A stretch of 25,020 nucleotides of DNA from JAZTZP01 sp045637525. Lineage in GTDB: Bacteria; Bacillota; Clostridia; UBA1381. The stretch is taken from contig JAZTZP010000152.1 in assembly GCA_045637525.1 (NCBI GenBank), forward strand, positions 1-25,020, in the 5' to 3' direction. Below are positions 7,760 to 17,500 of this stretch, piece after piece. Every line of letters begins with the position of its first letter. Position 1 is the first letter of the stretch. Both the position numbers and the translations under genes were made by a program. A model generated the notes under the pieces. The model made no database searches. It saw nothing but the letters and a program-made list of their open reading frames with translations, and had not been told where the DNA came from.

Positions 7760-8875
7760 ATGATAGATACAATGGCAATTATTCTCACAAGTGATGAAAC
7801 AATACCGCCGCTTACGGACATACGTGCAATTTCAGCACTCCCGATAGCAGGCAGATACAGACTGATAGACTTTATTCTGTCAAATTTATCAAATGCCGGC
7901 ATTTCAAATGTCGGAGTTGCAACAGCTTCTAACTACACCTCCCTTATGGACCATATAAAATCGGGTAAACCATGGGATCTCGACCGTAAAAATCAAGGTC
8001 TTAATATATTGCCGCCAAACATGAAAAGAGTTCAGCACGGACTATTACGAGGCGATATAGATATGCTTGCCGGCATATATGATTTTATAAGAAGAAGTCA
8101 TCAGACATATGTAATACTCTCTCTCGGTACAAACCTGTATAATATAGATTTCACCGAGGTTATAAACGCTCATGTAGAAACTCAGGCAGATCTGACCGTA
8201 CTGTATAAGGATATGTCAGGAGCTCAGGAAAGTGAGCTTTCAAGATTTACACTTATAGAAATGGACGCTGATAAGCGTGTTACGGATATAGAAATAAAGC
8301 CGTATTATCCAAAAACCGCAACAGCCGGCATGGACGTTTATGTAATGGAACGTGAGCTTCTTTTAAGTGTGCTTGATGAATGCAGTGCAAGAGGCGACCA
8401 CGACTTTATAAAGGATGCAATAGTAAAGAAGCTGTCAGGACTGAGAGTTTTCGGATATGAATACACAGGTTATACCGATAAGATAGACTCTTTAAAGTCT
8501 TATTACAGAAATAATATGCGTTTCTTAAAATCTGAAATGAGAAAAGAATTCTTTAATAAGAAAAACCCTGTTTATACAAAAACCAAAGACCAGTACCCGA
8601 CACAATACGGCTTGGATGCAGTTGTTGAAAACAGCCTTGTTGCAGATGGTTGCGTAATAGAAGGAACGGTTATAAACTCCGTACTCTCAAGAGGCGTAAA
8701 GGTTGCAAAAGGTGCGGTTGTAAAAAATTCTGTCATAATGCAGGATTCAGTTATAAAAGAAAACGCGTACTTAGACAGTATTGTTTTTGATAAAGAAGTA
8801 ACAATAACCGAAGGAAGAAAGCTGATAGGCCAGGAAAACTACCCCCTCGCAATCGCTAAAGGAAATGTAATCTGA
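7760..8875 (+). CDS. glgD: GlgD, non-catalytic ADP-glucose pyrophosphorylase-like subunit
   Basis: This 371-residue protein starts at ATG 7760, after AGGAGG just past the glgC stop. It is related to GlgC across the nucleotidyltransferase fold (ALPIAGRYRLIDFILSNLSNAGI) and the C-terminal beta-helix (VVENSLVADGCVIEGTV). The glycine-rich ATP loop is degenerate (IILTSDETIPPL instead of LAGGxGxRL). The catalytic aspartate of GlgC (SGDHIYK, D127) is replaced by threonine (LGTNLYN, T124). GlgD of Geobacillus and Ruminococcus is known to be regulatory and to need GlgC, so the same role is inferred here. A strong terminator follows, so the operon ends without glgA. Confidence 0.95.
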   Translation: MIDTMAIILTSDETIPPLTDIRAISALPIAGRYRLIDFILSNLSNAGISNVGVATASNYTSLMDHIKSGKPWDLDRKNQGLNILPPNMKRVQHGLLRGDIDMLAGIYDFIRRSHQTYVILSLGTNLYNIDFTEVINAHVETQADLTVLYKDMSGAQESELSRFTLIEMDADKRVTDIEIKPYYPKTATAGMDVYVMERELLLSVLDECSARGDHDFIKDAIVKKLSGLRVFGYEYTGYTDKIDSLKSYYRNNMRFLKSEMRKEFFNKKNPVYTKTKDQYPTQYGLDAVVENSLVADGCVIEGTVINSVLSRGVKVAKGAVVKNSVIMQDSVIKENAYLDSIVFDKEVTITEGRKLIGQENYPLAIAKGNVI

Positions 8876-8880
8876 TTATT

Positions 8881-8911
8881 AAAGGGAACAGCTTTTAGCT
8901 GTTCCCTTTTT
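8881..8911 (+). terminator. Rho-independent terminator of glgBCD
   Basis: A perfect 13-bp stem (AAAGGGAACAGCT at 8881-8893, complement at 8897-8909) with a 3-nt loop ends in a five-T run (8907-8911). It starts eight nucleotides or fewer after the glgD stop. Confidence 0.93.
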
Positions 8912-8912
8912 C

Positions 8913-8942
8913 CCGGCAACTGCAACCCCACCCAGTCGCCGG
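8913..8942. repeat. Second inverted repeat after the terminator
   Basis: CCGGCAACTG (8913-8922) pairs with CAGTCGCCGG (8933-8942) with one mismatch around an 10-nt loop. No T run follows on the plus strand. Its role is unknown; it may be a fragment of an older intergenic repeat. Confidence 0.4.
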
Positions 8943-8957
8943 TTTCGAAAAAATGCT

Positions 8958-9228
8958 AAATTATAGTTTATCTGCGTGTTTGCAGTAGGATTTTGGTACG
9001 CTTTGCAAGCCTCCCTTGCCTAAAGGGAGGGGGACCGCTTGCGGTGGAGGGATTGTTCCTTAAATATGTTAATTTTCTTAGAAAACAATCCCTCAGTCGC
9101 TTTCAGCGACAGCTCCCTGGAGGTGAATTGACTTTCGTCAAGAGAAGCCACCCTGGGGTGTTACACAAAGGAGCCTATTTGCAAAGCGTACCGAACGCAG
9201 ACTGAAACACGCAGATAAACTATAATTT
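8958..9228. repeat. 271-bp MITE-like non-coding element with nested inverted repeats
   Basis: The outer arms (8958-8981 and 9205-9228) are perfect 24-bp inverted repeats. Inside them GGTACGCTTTGCAA (8995-9008) is repeated inverted at 9179-9192, a perfect 14 bp. Further in, GAGGGATTGTT (about 9046-9056) is mirrored by AACAATCCCTC (about 9083-9093). Small hairpins ACCGC-TT-GCGGT and GTCGC-TTTC-GCGAC flank that core. The core wording (CCTCCCTTGCCTAAAGGGAGG, CAATCCCTCAGTCGC, ACACAAAGGAGCC) resembles intergenic repeats I associate with gut Clostridia. There is no coding capacity of note. It could be a miniature inverted-repeat element, or one inserted within another. Confidence 0.75.
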
Positions 9229-9384
9229 GTAATTTTGTTCATAAAAATTAATTCATTCAAAAACCGTGAAAAAATATTATATTCCATTGCATTTTTTGAC
9301 ATTTTATGATAACCCAAAAAATCTCCTGTACTTTTAATTCTTAACAACTGCACATCTCACCACATGAGTTTTTCAGAGGTAGAT
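9229..9384. other. Intergenic stretch with no recognised feature
   Basis: AT-rich sequence between the repeat element and the last gene of the leftward operon. I found no convincing terminator for the minus-strand transcript here. It may read into the 271-bp element, whose hairpins could serve that purpose. Confidence 0.4.
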
Positions 9385-10836
9385 TCATGATTTATCATCA
9401 CCTTTTATCTCAATTCCTTTAACCGATGCAAAAATCGGTGTTTCTCCTCTTGATATATTCCCGCATAAAATCCCGCCATTGCCTTCTCCGCCGAACACCG
9501 ACTCTAATCCCGCCGACAGCTGCATATCACGAAATACTACATTTTTCACATTACTTCCGTTAAAATACACTGCACTGTATCCGTCCGACTTCGTTTTGTT
9601 CCAGTCGATATAAATGTGTTCATCCGAGGGCAGCGGCCTGCAGTCCTTATCATAACGCACATTTGAAAATCTTACGTTTTCCATCTGTCCTTCGCCGAAA
9701 TATGCCGCCATATATCCGTTTCCGAACAAGCGTATATTATCAAAATCAGAATCGAGAAGCGTGTTATTTATAAAGATTGCGAAGCGTGAATGAGTCATAA
9801 CATTGCTCACCGATATTCCGTATGTATCGCCATGCTTTGCCTTTTCCTTGCTGTACCAGTAAGATTCACCGATTAAAATTGCCGCCTCGGTACGATAACC
9901 TGCTTCTCCGACCGTAATATGCTTTCTCGGAAGAAGATTTCCCTCATCATCGGTTTTTATAATCAGATCCGGATTTTGTGCAACGCCTGCATCGTCTCTT
10001 GACCACGGTGACGTTTCTATAACGTTATCTATCCGCACATTATATATCTTAAACCCATCATGATTTAAAAGCCTTATCAGCGCACATCCGCCCACGCCGT
10101 AAACTAAAATATTGCGTATTGTAATATTGTAAATATCGCCATCGCGGAGATTTTCTCCAACCTTCTGATAAATTGCGTCATCGGTTGCAAGCAAAGCTAT
10201 GGTATTATCTCCGGTACAGCCGGTAATATTTTCTATAATAACATCATGACAGCCCTTCAATAAGTCAACTCCGTCCTGATTGGGTACATTTCCGGAGCTT
10301 GACAAGCGGATATTTGAAACCCGGCTGTAAGTCGTGGTATAAAGGCACACGCCCCAATAACGCTGATCCTTTATACAAAAATTATCAAGCACAAGATTTT
10401 CCACATTCTGAAAGAAAAGCATACAATTTTCGGAAACATTATGCTCAGTCTTCTTCATAACCTTTCTTGTTATGCCGTTATCCTCATAAAGCTCATTATG
10501 AATACCGCCGTCAAGAACAGCTTTTCCTATTCCCCGGATAGTTATATTTTTCTGCTGACCGCTCTTTACAAGCGAAGCAGGCGTACGTGCATTCTTGTTG
10601 GAAAACATATTACAAATCGCCCCGTCCGCCAGGCGCAGATGACAATTCTGAAGAATAAGTATACTTTCACTGTGTAAATAAATGCACCGGTCTATGTCCC
10701 ATACATCCTTCCCGGTACGCTCATTAAATTTCGGCACAACAACAGCCTCACCTGTCTCTTTAGCCTTATCAAGAGCTGCCTGTATCATTAGGCTATCACT
10801 CTCAAATCCTGTAAATTCATTTACATTAATATACAT
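9385..10836 (-). CDS. GH28-like right-handed beta-helix protein, probably with altered active site
   Basis: The 483-residue protein starts at ATG 10836 after a clear GGAGG. The repeated pattern of hydrophobic strands (NITIRGIGKAVLDGG, LVLDNFCIKDQ, VIIENITGC, NITIRNILVYG) fits a pectin-lyase-like beta-helix. NQDGVDLL (186-193) and TGDNTIALL (208-216) align with the NTDGxDI and GDDCIAI motifs of glycoside hydrolase family 28. Two usual features are missing: the second aspartate of the DD pair is N211, and the GHG histidine motif reads GVGG (247-250). R255 may match the RxK arginine. There is no signal peptide, so it should be cytoplasmic. It may act on an unusual uronide or have lost polygalacturonase activity. 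It is last in the housekeeping block, 44 nt after pgeF. The fold is fairly sure; the substrate is unknown. Confidence 0.75.
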   Translation of the reverse strand: MYINVNEFTGFESDSLMIQAALDKAKETGEAVVVPKFNERTGKDVWDIDRCIYLHSESILILQNCHLRLADGAICNMFSNKNARTPASLVKSGQQKNITIRGIGKAVLDGGIHNELYEDNGITRKVMKKTEHNVSENCMLFFQNVENLVLDNFCIKDQRYWGVCLYTTTYSRVSNIRLSSSGNVPNQDGVDLLKGCHDVIIENITGCTGDNTIALLATDDAIYQKVGENLRDGDIYNITIRNILVYGVGGCALIRLLNHDGFKIYNVRIDNVIETSPWSRDDAGVAQNPDLIIKTDDEGNLLPRKHITVGEAGYRTEAAILIGESYWYSKEKAKHGDTYGISVSNVMTHSRFAIFINNTLLDSDFDNIRLFGNGYMAAYFGEGQMENVRFSNVRYDKDCRPLPSDEHIYIDWNKTKSDGYSAVYFNGSNVKNVVFRDMQLSAGLESVFGGEGNGGILCGNISRGETPIFASVKGIEIKGDDKS

Positions 10837-10880
10837 TATTTTATCCTCCGGTAACCTTTCGGTTTATCCATGTTCTTTAA

Positions 10881-11681
10881 TTATTTAAGCTTTATAACCG
10901 CTGCCATATTTCCTCTTTTTCCGCTTGTATATCGGTGACTGAACAGTGTCTCATGCTCGCAATATGTGCATATTCCGGACTGAGTTATATTTTCCTTCGG
11001 AATACCCATTTGTATCATCTGCATCTCATTTGCAAGCTGCATATTCACATGATATTTATCTCCGTGTTTTTCTAAAACCTCATCTGAAAACGCCTCAGCA
11101 AAAGAAAACGCAACATCATCGCTGACCTCGTAATGGCATACACCTATCGACGGGCCTATTGCCGTGAGTATATTTTCAGGCTTCGAGTTGTATTCATTTA
11201 CCATTTTATCTATTGCCCTTGATGTGATTTTCCCGACAGTACCTCGCCAGCCGGAATGCACGGCACAAATAACACGCTCCTTTTTATCAAGAAAAAGCAC
11301 CGGCACACAATCCGCAAAAAACACAGTCAGTGCAACGCCGCAAACGTTTGTTATAAGCCCGTCGGCGCTTTCCCATTTATTTTCAGAAAGTATTCCGTTT
11401 CCCCGGTCTTTTCCGGTAACATTTTGTATAACAGCCTCATGCACCTGATTTGAAAGAACTAGCGAATCAATATCAGTCCCCATCTCATTTGCAATTATAC
11501 GAAAATTTTCCATAACGTTTTCATGAGTATCATCCGAATGAAACCTGAGATTCATACTCTTGTAAATCCCCTCGCTCACACCGCCGTCCTTTGTTGTAAA
11601 ACAATGGTTTACAAGCCCTGTCCGGTCAAATTCCTCAACCGTATAGTATAAAAGACTTCCGTTTTTCACAAGCTTAAACAT
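10881..11681 (-). CDS. pgeF: Laccase-domain protein (PgeF/YlmD family)
   Basis: This 266-residue protein belongs to the COG1496/DUF152 family. The zinc-binding residues are H81 (NQVH), C125 (FADC) and H142 (VHSGWRG), followed by GPSIGVCHYEV. Members have purine nucleoside phosphorylase and adenosine deaminase activity. E. coli PgeF (YfiH) is implicated in correcting misincorporated serine in peptidoglycan precursors. Which role applies here cannot be read from the sequence, so the symbol marks family only. I chose ATG 11681 (MFKLVKNG); GTG 11687 is an in-frame alternative, and neither has a strong ribosome binding site. It begins 12 nt after the uvrC stop, so coupled translation is likely. 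Confidence 0.9.
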   Translation of the reverse strand: MFKLVKNGSLLYYTVEEFDRTGLVNHCFTTKDGGVSEGIYKSMNLRFHSDDTHENVMENFRIIANEMGTDIDSLVLSNQVHEAVIQNVTGKDRGNGILSENKWESADGLITNVCGVALTVFFADCVPVLFLDKKERVICAVHSGWRGTVGKITSRAIDKMVNEYNSKPENILTAIGPSIGVCHYEVSDDVAFSFAEAFSDEVLEKHGDKYHVNMQLANEMQMIQMGIPKENITQSGICTYCEHETLFSHRYTSGKRGNMAAVIKLK

Positions 11682-11693
11682 ATACACTAACCG

Positions 11694-13550
11694 TCACTTT
11701 CTGAAATAATCATAAACATTTCTTGCCGTCCGTTTGTCTACGGCCTTTTCGATTTCCGAAAGCGGAGCTTCCGAAATATTTTTCACCGACTTAAAATAAG
11801 AAATAAGCTGTATTCTTTTCTTCTCGCCCACGCCCATAATATCGTCAAGCTCTGATTTCAATGCATTTTTACCATGAAGCTTCCTGAAATAATCTATGGC
11901 ATAATTATGCACCTCATCCTGCACCTGTGTTATAAACTTAAACACCGTACCGGCAGGACTGAGCTCAATTTCCTCACCGTCCGGGGAAATAAGGCCTCTC
12001 GTCCTGTGATTATCGTCCTTCACCATGCCGAAAACAGGAATTTCCGTCTCCGTTGCCTCTAAAACCTCTTTTATGGCATTAACATGACCTTTACCGCCGT
12101 CCGCAAGTATCACATCAGGCAGCGGAAGAAACTTTGCATCGGAATACAGCAGTTCTCCCTTATCTATTGCCTCCTGCTCATCCCTTGCACGCAGAAGACG
12201 CCTGTAAACTATCTCTCTTGTAGACTCATAATCGTCAGTGCCCTCTGTAAACTTTATTTTAAAACGTCTGTATAAAGACTTCTTCGGTCTTCCGTCCGAA
12301 AAAACCACCATAGCCCCAACGCTGTCCGAGCCCGATATATTTGATATATCATAAGCCTCTATACGTTTCGGCGGCTTTTCCAGTCCCGTTGATTTTGCAA
12401 ATTCTTCAATTACCCTGTTTTTACCGAATCGCTGTTCCTCTATGCGGAATTTGTCTCTTGCATTTTCCGCATTTTTATAAACCATTTCTATAAACTTAAG
12501 CTTTTCGCCGCGTTTCGGTGCCGTTATACTCACCTTTTTACCCTTTACACCACCGAGCCACTCTTCCGTTTCCTCTTTATCCTCTATTTCATACTGAACC
12601 ACTATTTCATGAGGGATACTCTGGTTTTCGTCATAAAACTGATGAATAAATCCCTTTACAATCCCGCCGGGCTCTGAATCTATGCCCTGCGAAACTTTAT
12701 AACACTCTCTGCCTATTGTTTTTCCCTTACGCACGAAAAACACAGAAAAAAAGGCAAGCTCATCCATAAAGCATACCGCAATATAATCTCTGTCGGCAGG
12801 CGAGTCGGCATCGGTTATTTTCTGTCCCGAGTCTATGCTCTCAACAGAGCGTATTTTGTCTCTTAAGTTCGCCGCCTTTTCAAACTCAAGCTCTGCCGAC
12901 GCTTTTTTCATCTGCGCTGTCATTTCCTTTATGAGTGCCGTATGGTCGCCGTCTAAAAACCTGCATATTTCCTCAAAAACACTCCTGTACTGCTCCTTAT
13001 CAACATTTCCCGTACAAGGCGCAAAGCAGTTTTTTATATGATAATTAAGGCATGGCCTGCCCTTGCCTATATCCTGCGGAAACTTACGTCTGCATTTTGG
13101 CGGCATAAAAATTTTCTGTACGATGTCAAGCGAATTTCTTATCGTGTTCATACCCATATACGGCCCGAAATATCTTGCCTTATCCTTTTCGGGCTTTCTC
13201 ACAATCTGTATACGGGGATATTCCTCATTCATCGTTATTTTAATATAGGGATATGTTTTGTCATCCTTTAAAAGAATGTTGTAATGAGGGCGGTATTTTT
13301 TTATAAGATTGCATTCCAAAACAAGGGCTTCTGTTTCGGAGTCCGTTATTATATATTCAAAATACGAAACATTTTTAACCATCGCAAGCACTTTAGGCGT
13401 ATGGTTTGCACTGTTTCTGAAATACTGCCGTACACGGTTTTTCAAAATCTTCGCCTTGCCTACATATATAACCTTTCCGGTATGATCATGCATTATATAA
13501 ACACCGGGATTTTCGGGAAGATTTTCAAGCTCTGATTTTAAATCAAACAT
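11694..13550 (-). CDS. uvrC: UvrABC excinuclease subunit C
   Basis: UvrC makes the two incisions around a DNA lesion in nucleotide excision repair. The protein is 618 residues, a normal length. The N-terminal GIY-YIG nuclease (GVYIMHDHTGKVIYVGKAK, about 16-34) cuts on the 3' side. CxxC-type cysteines around 150-180 (MPPKCRRKFP, CLNYHIKNCFAPC) match the UvrC cysteine cluster. A UVR motif (about 200-235) binds UvrB. The RNase H-like endonuclease domain contains EAYDISNISGSDSVGAMVVF and LPDVILADGGKGH. Tandem helix-hairpin-helix motifs close it (DDIMGVGEKKRIQLISYF). ATG 13550 is preceded by GAGGGTGAG. It lies in an operon with mfd, the transcription-coupled repair factor. Confidence 0.97.
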   Translation of the reverse strand: MFDLKSELENLPENPGVYIMHDHTGKVIYVGKAKILKNRVRQYFRNSANHTPKVLAMVKNVSYFEYIITDSETEALVLECNLIKKYRPHYNILLKDDKTYPYIKITMNEEYPRIQIVRKPEKDKARYFGPYMGMNTIRNSLDIVQKIFMPPKCRRKFPQDIGKGRPCLNYHIKNCFAPCTGNVDKEQYRSVFEEICRFLDGDHTALIKEMTAQMKKASAELEFEKAANLRDKIRSVESIDSGQKITDADSPADRDYIAVCFMDELAFFSVFFVRKGKTIGRECYKVSQGIDSEPGGIVKGFIHQFYDENQSIPHEIVVQYEIEDKEETEEWLGGVKGKKVSITAPKRGEKLKFIEMVYKNAENARDKFRIEEQRFGKNRVIEEFAKSTGLEKPPKRIEAYDISNISGSDSVGAMVVFSDGRPKKSLYRRFKIKFTEGTDDYESTREIVYRRLLRARDEQEAIDKGELLYSDAKFLPLPDVILADGGKGHVNAIKEVLEATETEIPVFGMVKDDNHRTRGLISPDGEEIELSPAGTVFKFITQVQDEVHNYAIDYFRKLHGKNALKSELDDIMGVGEKKRIQLISYFKSVKNISEAPLSEIEKAVDKRTARNVYDYFRK

Positions 13551-13576
13551 AAAACACTCACCCTCATTAACTGTGA

Positions 13577-14521
13577 TTATTCCTTATATTCTATCTTTAT
13601 GCCGTATTCTTCTTTCTTTTCGGTCATATACTTTTCTACTGCCTGACCCTGCATTGTCGCCTCAACATTACTCTCGGCATAGAACTTATCATAAAGCTCC
13701 TGTGTTTCATCAAGCGCAAGACGCTTTATAACATGATAGCCATATGAGCTTTCAACAAGATTATATGCGCCTATTTCTATATTCTTTGTTCCCTGATAAA
13801 ATTCGTCTACCATCTGTCCCTCCGGGAAAACATATCCGTCAGGACTTGACTGTGAGCCCGGATCCTCGGAATATTCGCTGACCAATGCATCAAAATCCTC
13901 ACCGCTCTCGGCACGCTTTAAAATATCCTCGGCAAGCTTTTTCTTTTCAGCCTTTGCCGCATCGTCAAGCCCCTCAGTCATTACAAGCACGTGCTTTGCT
14001 CTTAAATAATTATCCTTAAAATACTGCTCAGCCTCCGAAGCATAATCGGCATTTTTTGAAACCTCGTTTTCAATTGCCATATAATAACCGTAAGCTTCAG
14101 AATATTTATCAATAAAGCTTTCATCAAGACTGTTTTCCGTTAAAAACTTCTTGTATTCCTCGTCACCTCCGAAGCTGCTCTTCATCTGAAGCTTCATATC
14201 CTCAGCACCTTCAGGTGTAAGTCCTGCCTTTTTACCTACGGCACTTGAAATGTATATTGATTCAATCTGCATATTTGTAAAGTCTATTGCCTGTATTTCA
14301 TCCGGATAATATGAAACCGCCTGATTATAGAAGAAATTATATGTTGCATCGTCTATCTCGATATCTCCTATTTTAGCTATCTTTTTACCTGAATTTTCTT
14401 TTTGTGTCTGAGCAACCTGCTCTGTTGGCTGAACAGCCTCATCCTCATTTTTCTTACAGCCCGTAAATCCTGCCATAAGTGCTGCACAAAGTGCAAGTAA
14501 TATAATTTTTTTCATTTTCAT
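13577..14521 (-). CDS. Parvulin-type peptidyl-prolyl isomerase lipoprotein (PrsA/SurA-like)
   Basis: This 314-residue protein begins with a lipoprotein signal: basic start, hydrophobic core (IILLALCAALMAG) and lipidation cysteine C22 in FTGC, followed by an acidic, threonine/glutamine-rich linker. A helical chaperone-like region covers about 45-170. A PpiC rotamase domain covers about 172-268 (LRAKHVLVM, DFDALVSEYSEDPGS, SYGYHVIKRL). It is expected to fold exported proteins at the outer face of the membrane, like PrsA. Its ATG overlaps the mfd stop by four bases. A second in-frame ATG six bases later (14515) has better spacing from AAAGGAG and is equally possible. Phenylalanine at -3 of the lipobox is unusual but tolerated. 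Confidence 0.9.
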   Translation of the reverse strand: MKMKKIILLALCAALMAGFTGCKKNEDEAVQPTEQVAQTQKENSGKKIAKIGDIEIDDATYNFFYNQAVSYYPDEIQAIDFTNMQIESIYISSAVGKKAGLTPEGAEDMKLQMKSSFGGDEEYKKFLTENSLDESFIDKYSEAYGYYMAIENEVSKNADYASEAEQYFKDNYLRAKHVLVMTEGLDDAAKAEKKKLAEDILKRAESGEDFDALVSEYSEDPGSQSSPDGYVFPEGQMVDEFYQGTKNIEIGAYNLVESSYGYHVIKRLALDETQELYDKFYAESNVEATMQGQAVEKYMTEKKEEYGIKIEYKE

Positions 14522-17500
14522 TTGCTCCTTTCGTTGTTTAAAACCACGCTTAAAATTTCTTTTGCTTTTTTTATAATATTATTTTTATCCTTAAGACGCA
14601 CCGTAATCGCCGGCTCGCCGTTAAGCAACGCTTTTACGCAGTTTGGGTATTTTTTGTCAAGCTCCGTCAGATACAACGGGTCAAAATACTTTTCCTTAAA
14701 TCTGAACAAAAGCATATCGTTTCTTTTCAGAACTTCAAATACTCCGGCCTGCTTCGCCATAGCCTTTATCATACCTACCTCAATCACATTATAAGCCGCC
14801 CTCGGCATATCCCCGAATCTGTCTGTAAGCTCATCGGATATTTCAAGCATATCCTCCTCCGACTCAATCGCCGCAATTTTCTTGTATATGGATATTCTCG
14901 TTCCTGCATCTTTTATATACCGCTCCGGCAAAAATGCATTAACCGCAATATCTATTGTAACCTCAAACTCCTCTTTTGTCTCTATTCCCTGTACAGCGTC
15001 CACGCTTTCCTTTAAAAGCTTACAGTAAAGGTCATAGCCGATGGTGTCCATATGCCCGTGTTGCTCTGCGCCGATTATGTTTCCCGCGCCCCTTATTTCA
15101 AGGTCACGCATTGCCACCTTAAACCCGGAGCCGAACTCCGTAAACTCTTTTATAGCACGAAGTCTCTTCTCCGCCGTCTGCGACAAAACCTTTTCCGGCT
15201 CATATACAAAATACGCATACGCCGCACGGTTTGAACGACCGACTCTGCCACGCAGCTGATAAAGCTGAGCCAGCCCCATTTTGTCCGCACCGTCAATTAT
15301 GATGGTGTTTGCGTTTGGAATATCAAGACCTGTTTCGATAATGGTCGTGCATACCAAAACATCGGTGTTTCCGCTTACCATGTCATACATTATATCCTCA
15401 AGCTCATTTTCGCTCATCCGTCCGTGACCTACGCTTATCTTCGCTTCGGGAATCATACTCTTTATCCATTCGGCACGTCTGTATATGCCTGAAACACGGT
15501 TATACAGATAAAACACCTGACCGCCCCGTGAAAGCTCGTTTCTTATTGCGCTCAGTATCACATGAGGATTATTCTCTAAAACGAACGTCTCAACAGGATA
15601 TCTGTTTTCGGGCGGTTCGGTTAAAAGGCTCATGTCACGCACGGAAATCATAGACATATGAAGAGTCCTCGGTATCGGAGTTGCCGACATAGAAAGAACG
15701 TCAATGTTTGTCTTAAGCTGTTTCAGCTTTTCCTTATGCCCTACCCCAAACCGCTGTTCCTCGTCTATTATTAAAAGTCCGAGGTCTTTAAACTCAACAT
15801 CCTTCCCAAGTAATCTGTGAGTTCCTATTACAATGTCAATCTCGCCCGTTTTAAGCTTTGATATAATTTTTTTCTGTTGCGCCTGCGTCCGAAATCTCGA
15901 CAGCATTTCCACTTTTATCGGAAAATCCGACATTCGCTCGGAAAATGTATTAAAATGCTGCATTGCAAGTATGGTTGTCGGGCAAAGATACGCCACCTGC
16001 TTGCCGTCCATAGCCGCTTTAAACGCCGCCCTGAGTGCAACCTCAGTTTTACCGAAACCAACATCACCGCACAAAAGTCTGTCCATAGGTCTCGGTTTTT
16101 CCATATCAGCCTTTACTTCTTCAATACTCCTCAGCTGGTCCTCGGTCTCGTGATATATAAACTTATCCTCGAAATCTCTCTGCCATACGCTGTCCTCGGA
16201 AAAAGCAAAGCCCTTTGTGTTTTCCCTTTCCTTATAAAGAGCAACAAGCTGTTTTGCCATATCCTCCGTCGACTTCTTCGCACGGCTTTTCGCCCTCGAC
16301 CAGTCCGCACCACCAAGCTTATTTACCTTTATTTCCCTGTCGGTGTTTCCGGAATATTTATAAAGCATATCAAGCTGTTCAACCGGAACATAAAGCACAT
16401 CCGTGCCACGATATTTTATCATCAGATAGTCCCTTGAAGCACCGTCTACCGTCATAGTTTTTATTCCGTTATACACGCCTATTCCGTGTGCCTGATGAAC
16501 CACATAATCACCGACATCTATATCTGTATACGACTTTATACGCTTTGTGTTTTCAACCTTTCGCCTTATGCGCCGTTCCCTGTTTTCAAAAATCTCTCTG
16601 TCACTTATCAGCACAAATCCGAGTTCAGGATATTCAAAACCCTTGTTTATACTGCCTCTTACAATGTTTACGGTGTTTTTTTCAAAGCTCTTATCGGGTG
16701 ATAATACGCATCTTATCTCCTGCTCCGAAAGTACTCCGTAAATATTTTTTGCCTTCGCCTCGGAATGTGCAAGAATTACAACAGTAGACGCAGTCTTTTG
16801 CCATGCCCTTAAATCGTCAAGAAGATATTCAAGCTTTCCGTGAAATGAAACCGATGTTTTTGTATTTAATACAGCAGTATGCGATATATCAAAATCCGAT
16901 TCCGACCTGGTTAAAACATCAATCAGAACAACATTCCCCGACTCCGACCTTCTCACAAAATCGTTGTAGCTGATAATAAAGCTTTGCTTTTCGGCACCGA
17001 CAGCGCCTCTTAGCTTCATTTCCGCAATGCGTTCGCCCATTCCCCATTCAAAGGCAGTTCCACGCTCCGATATACGTCTTCTGTCCACAATTACCGTGGT
17101 TTTGTCACCGGTATAATCTATCAGCGACGGAATTTTTCCGTACACCGCATCAATATATTTATCAATTGAAGCAAAATATATTCCCTGACTGCATTTCTCA
17201 AGCTCAGACCTCACCTCGGCTTTAAAATCCTCATTATCCGAAGCCTCAACAGTCTTTTCAAGGTGTCTGCATAATTCAGCGCGCATCTCCTTACTGAGGA
17301 TAACCTCACTGCAAGGTATGACAGTACACGACTTTGCCATTTCTATTGTTCTCTGAGTTTCAGCGTCAAATATTCTTACAGAATCAACCTCATCATCAAA
17401 AAACTCAATTCTCACAGGCTCATTCATCTGTGGTGAATAAACGTCAAGTATACCGCCTCTTAAAGAAAACTGTCCCGGCGCTTCCGTCATTTCTTCTCTT

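Noticed and set aside
8993..9205. 70-codon plus-strand frame inside the 271-bp element
   Set aside because: Translated inverted-repeat sequence, no ribosome binding site.
8881..9228. Possible CRISPR array
   Set aside because: Repeats are inverted and nested, not direct repeats with regular unique spacers.
9138..9353. 71-codon minus-strand frame within and beside the 271-bp element
   Set aside because: It mostly covers repeat and AT-rich sequence and has no family resemblance.
15877..16437. 186-codon plus-strand frame opposite mfd
   Set aside because: Antisense shadow of a strongly conserved gene; no ribosome binding site or recognisable domain.
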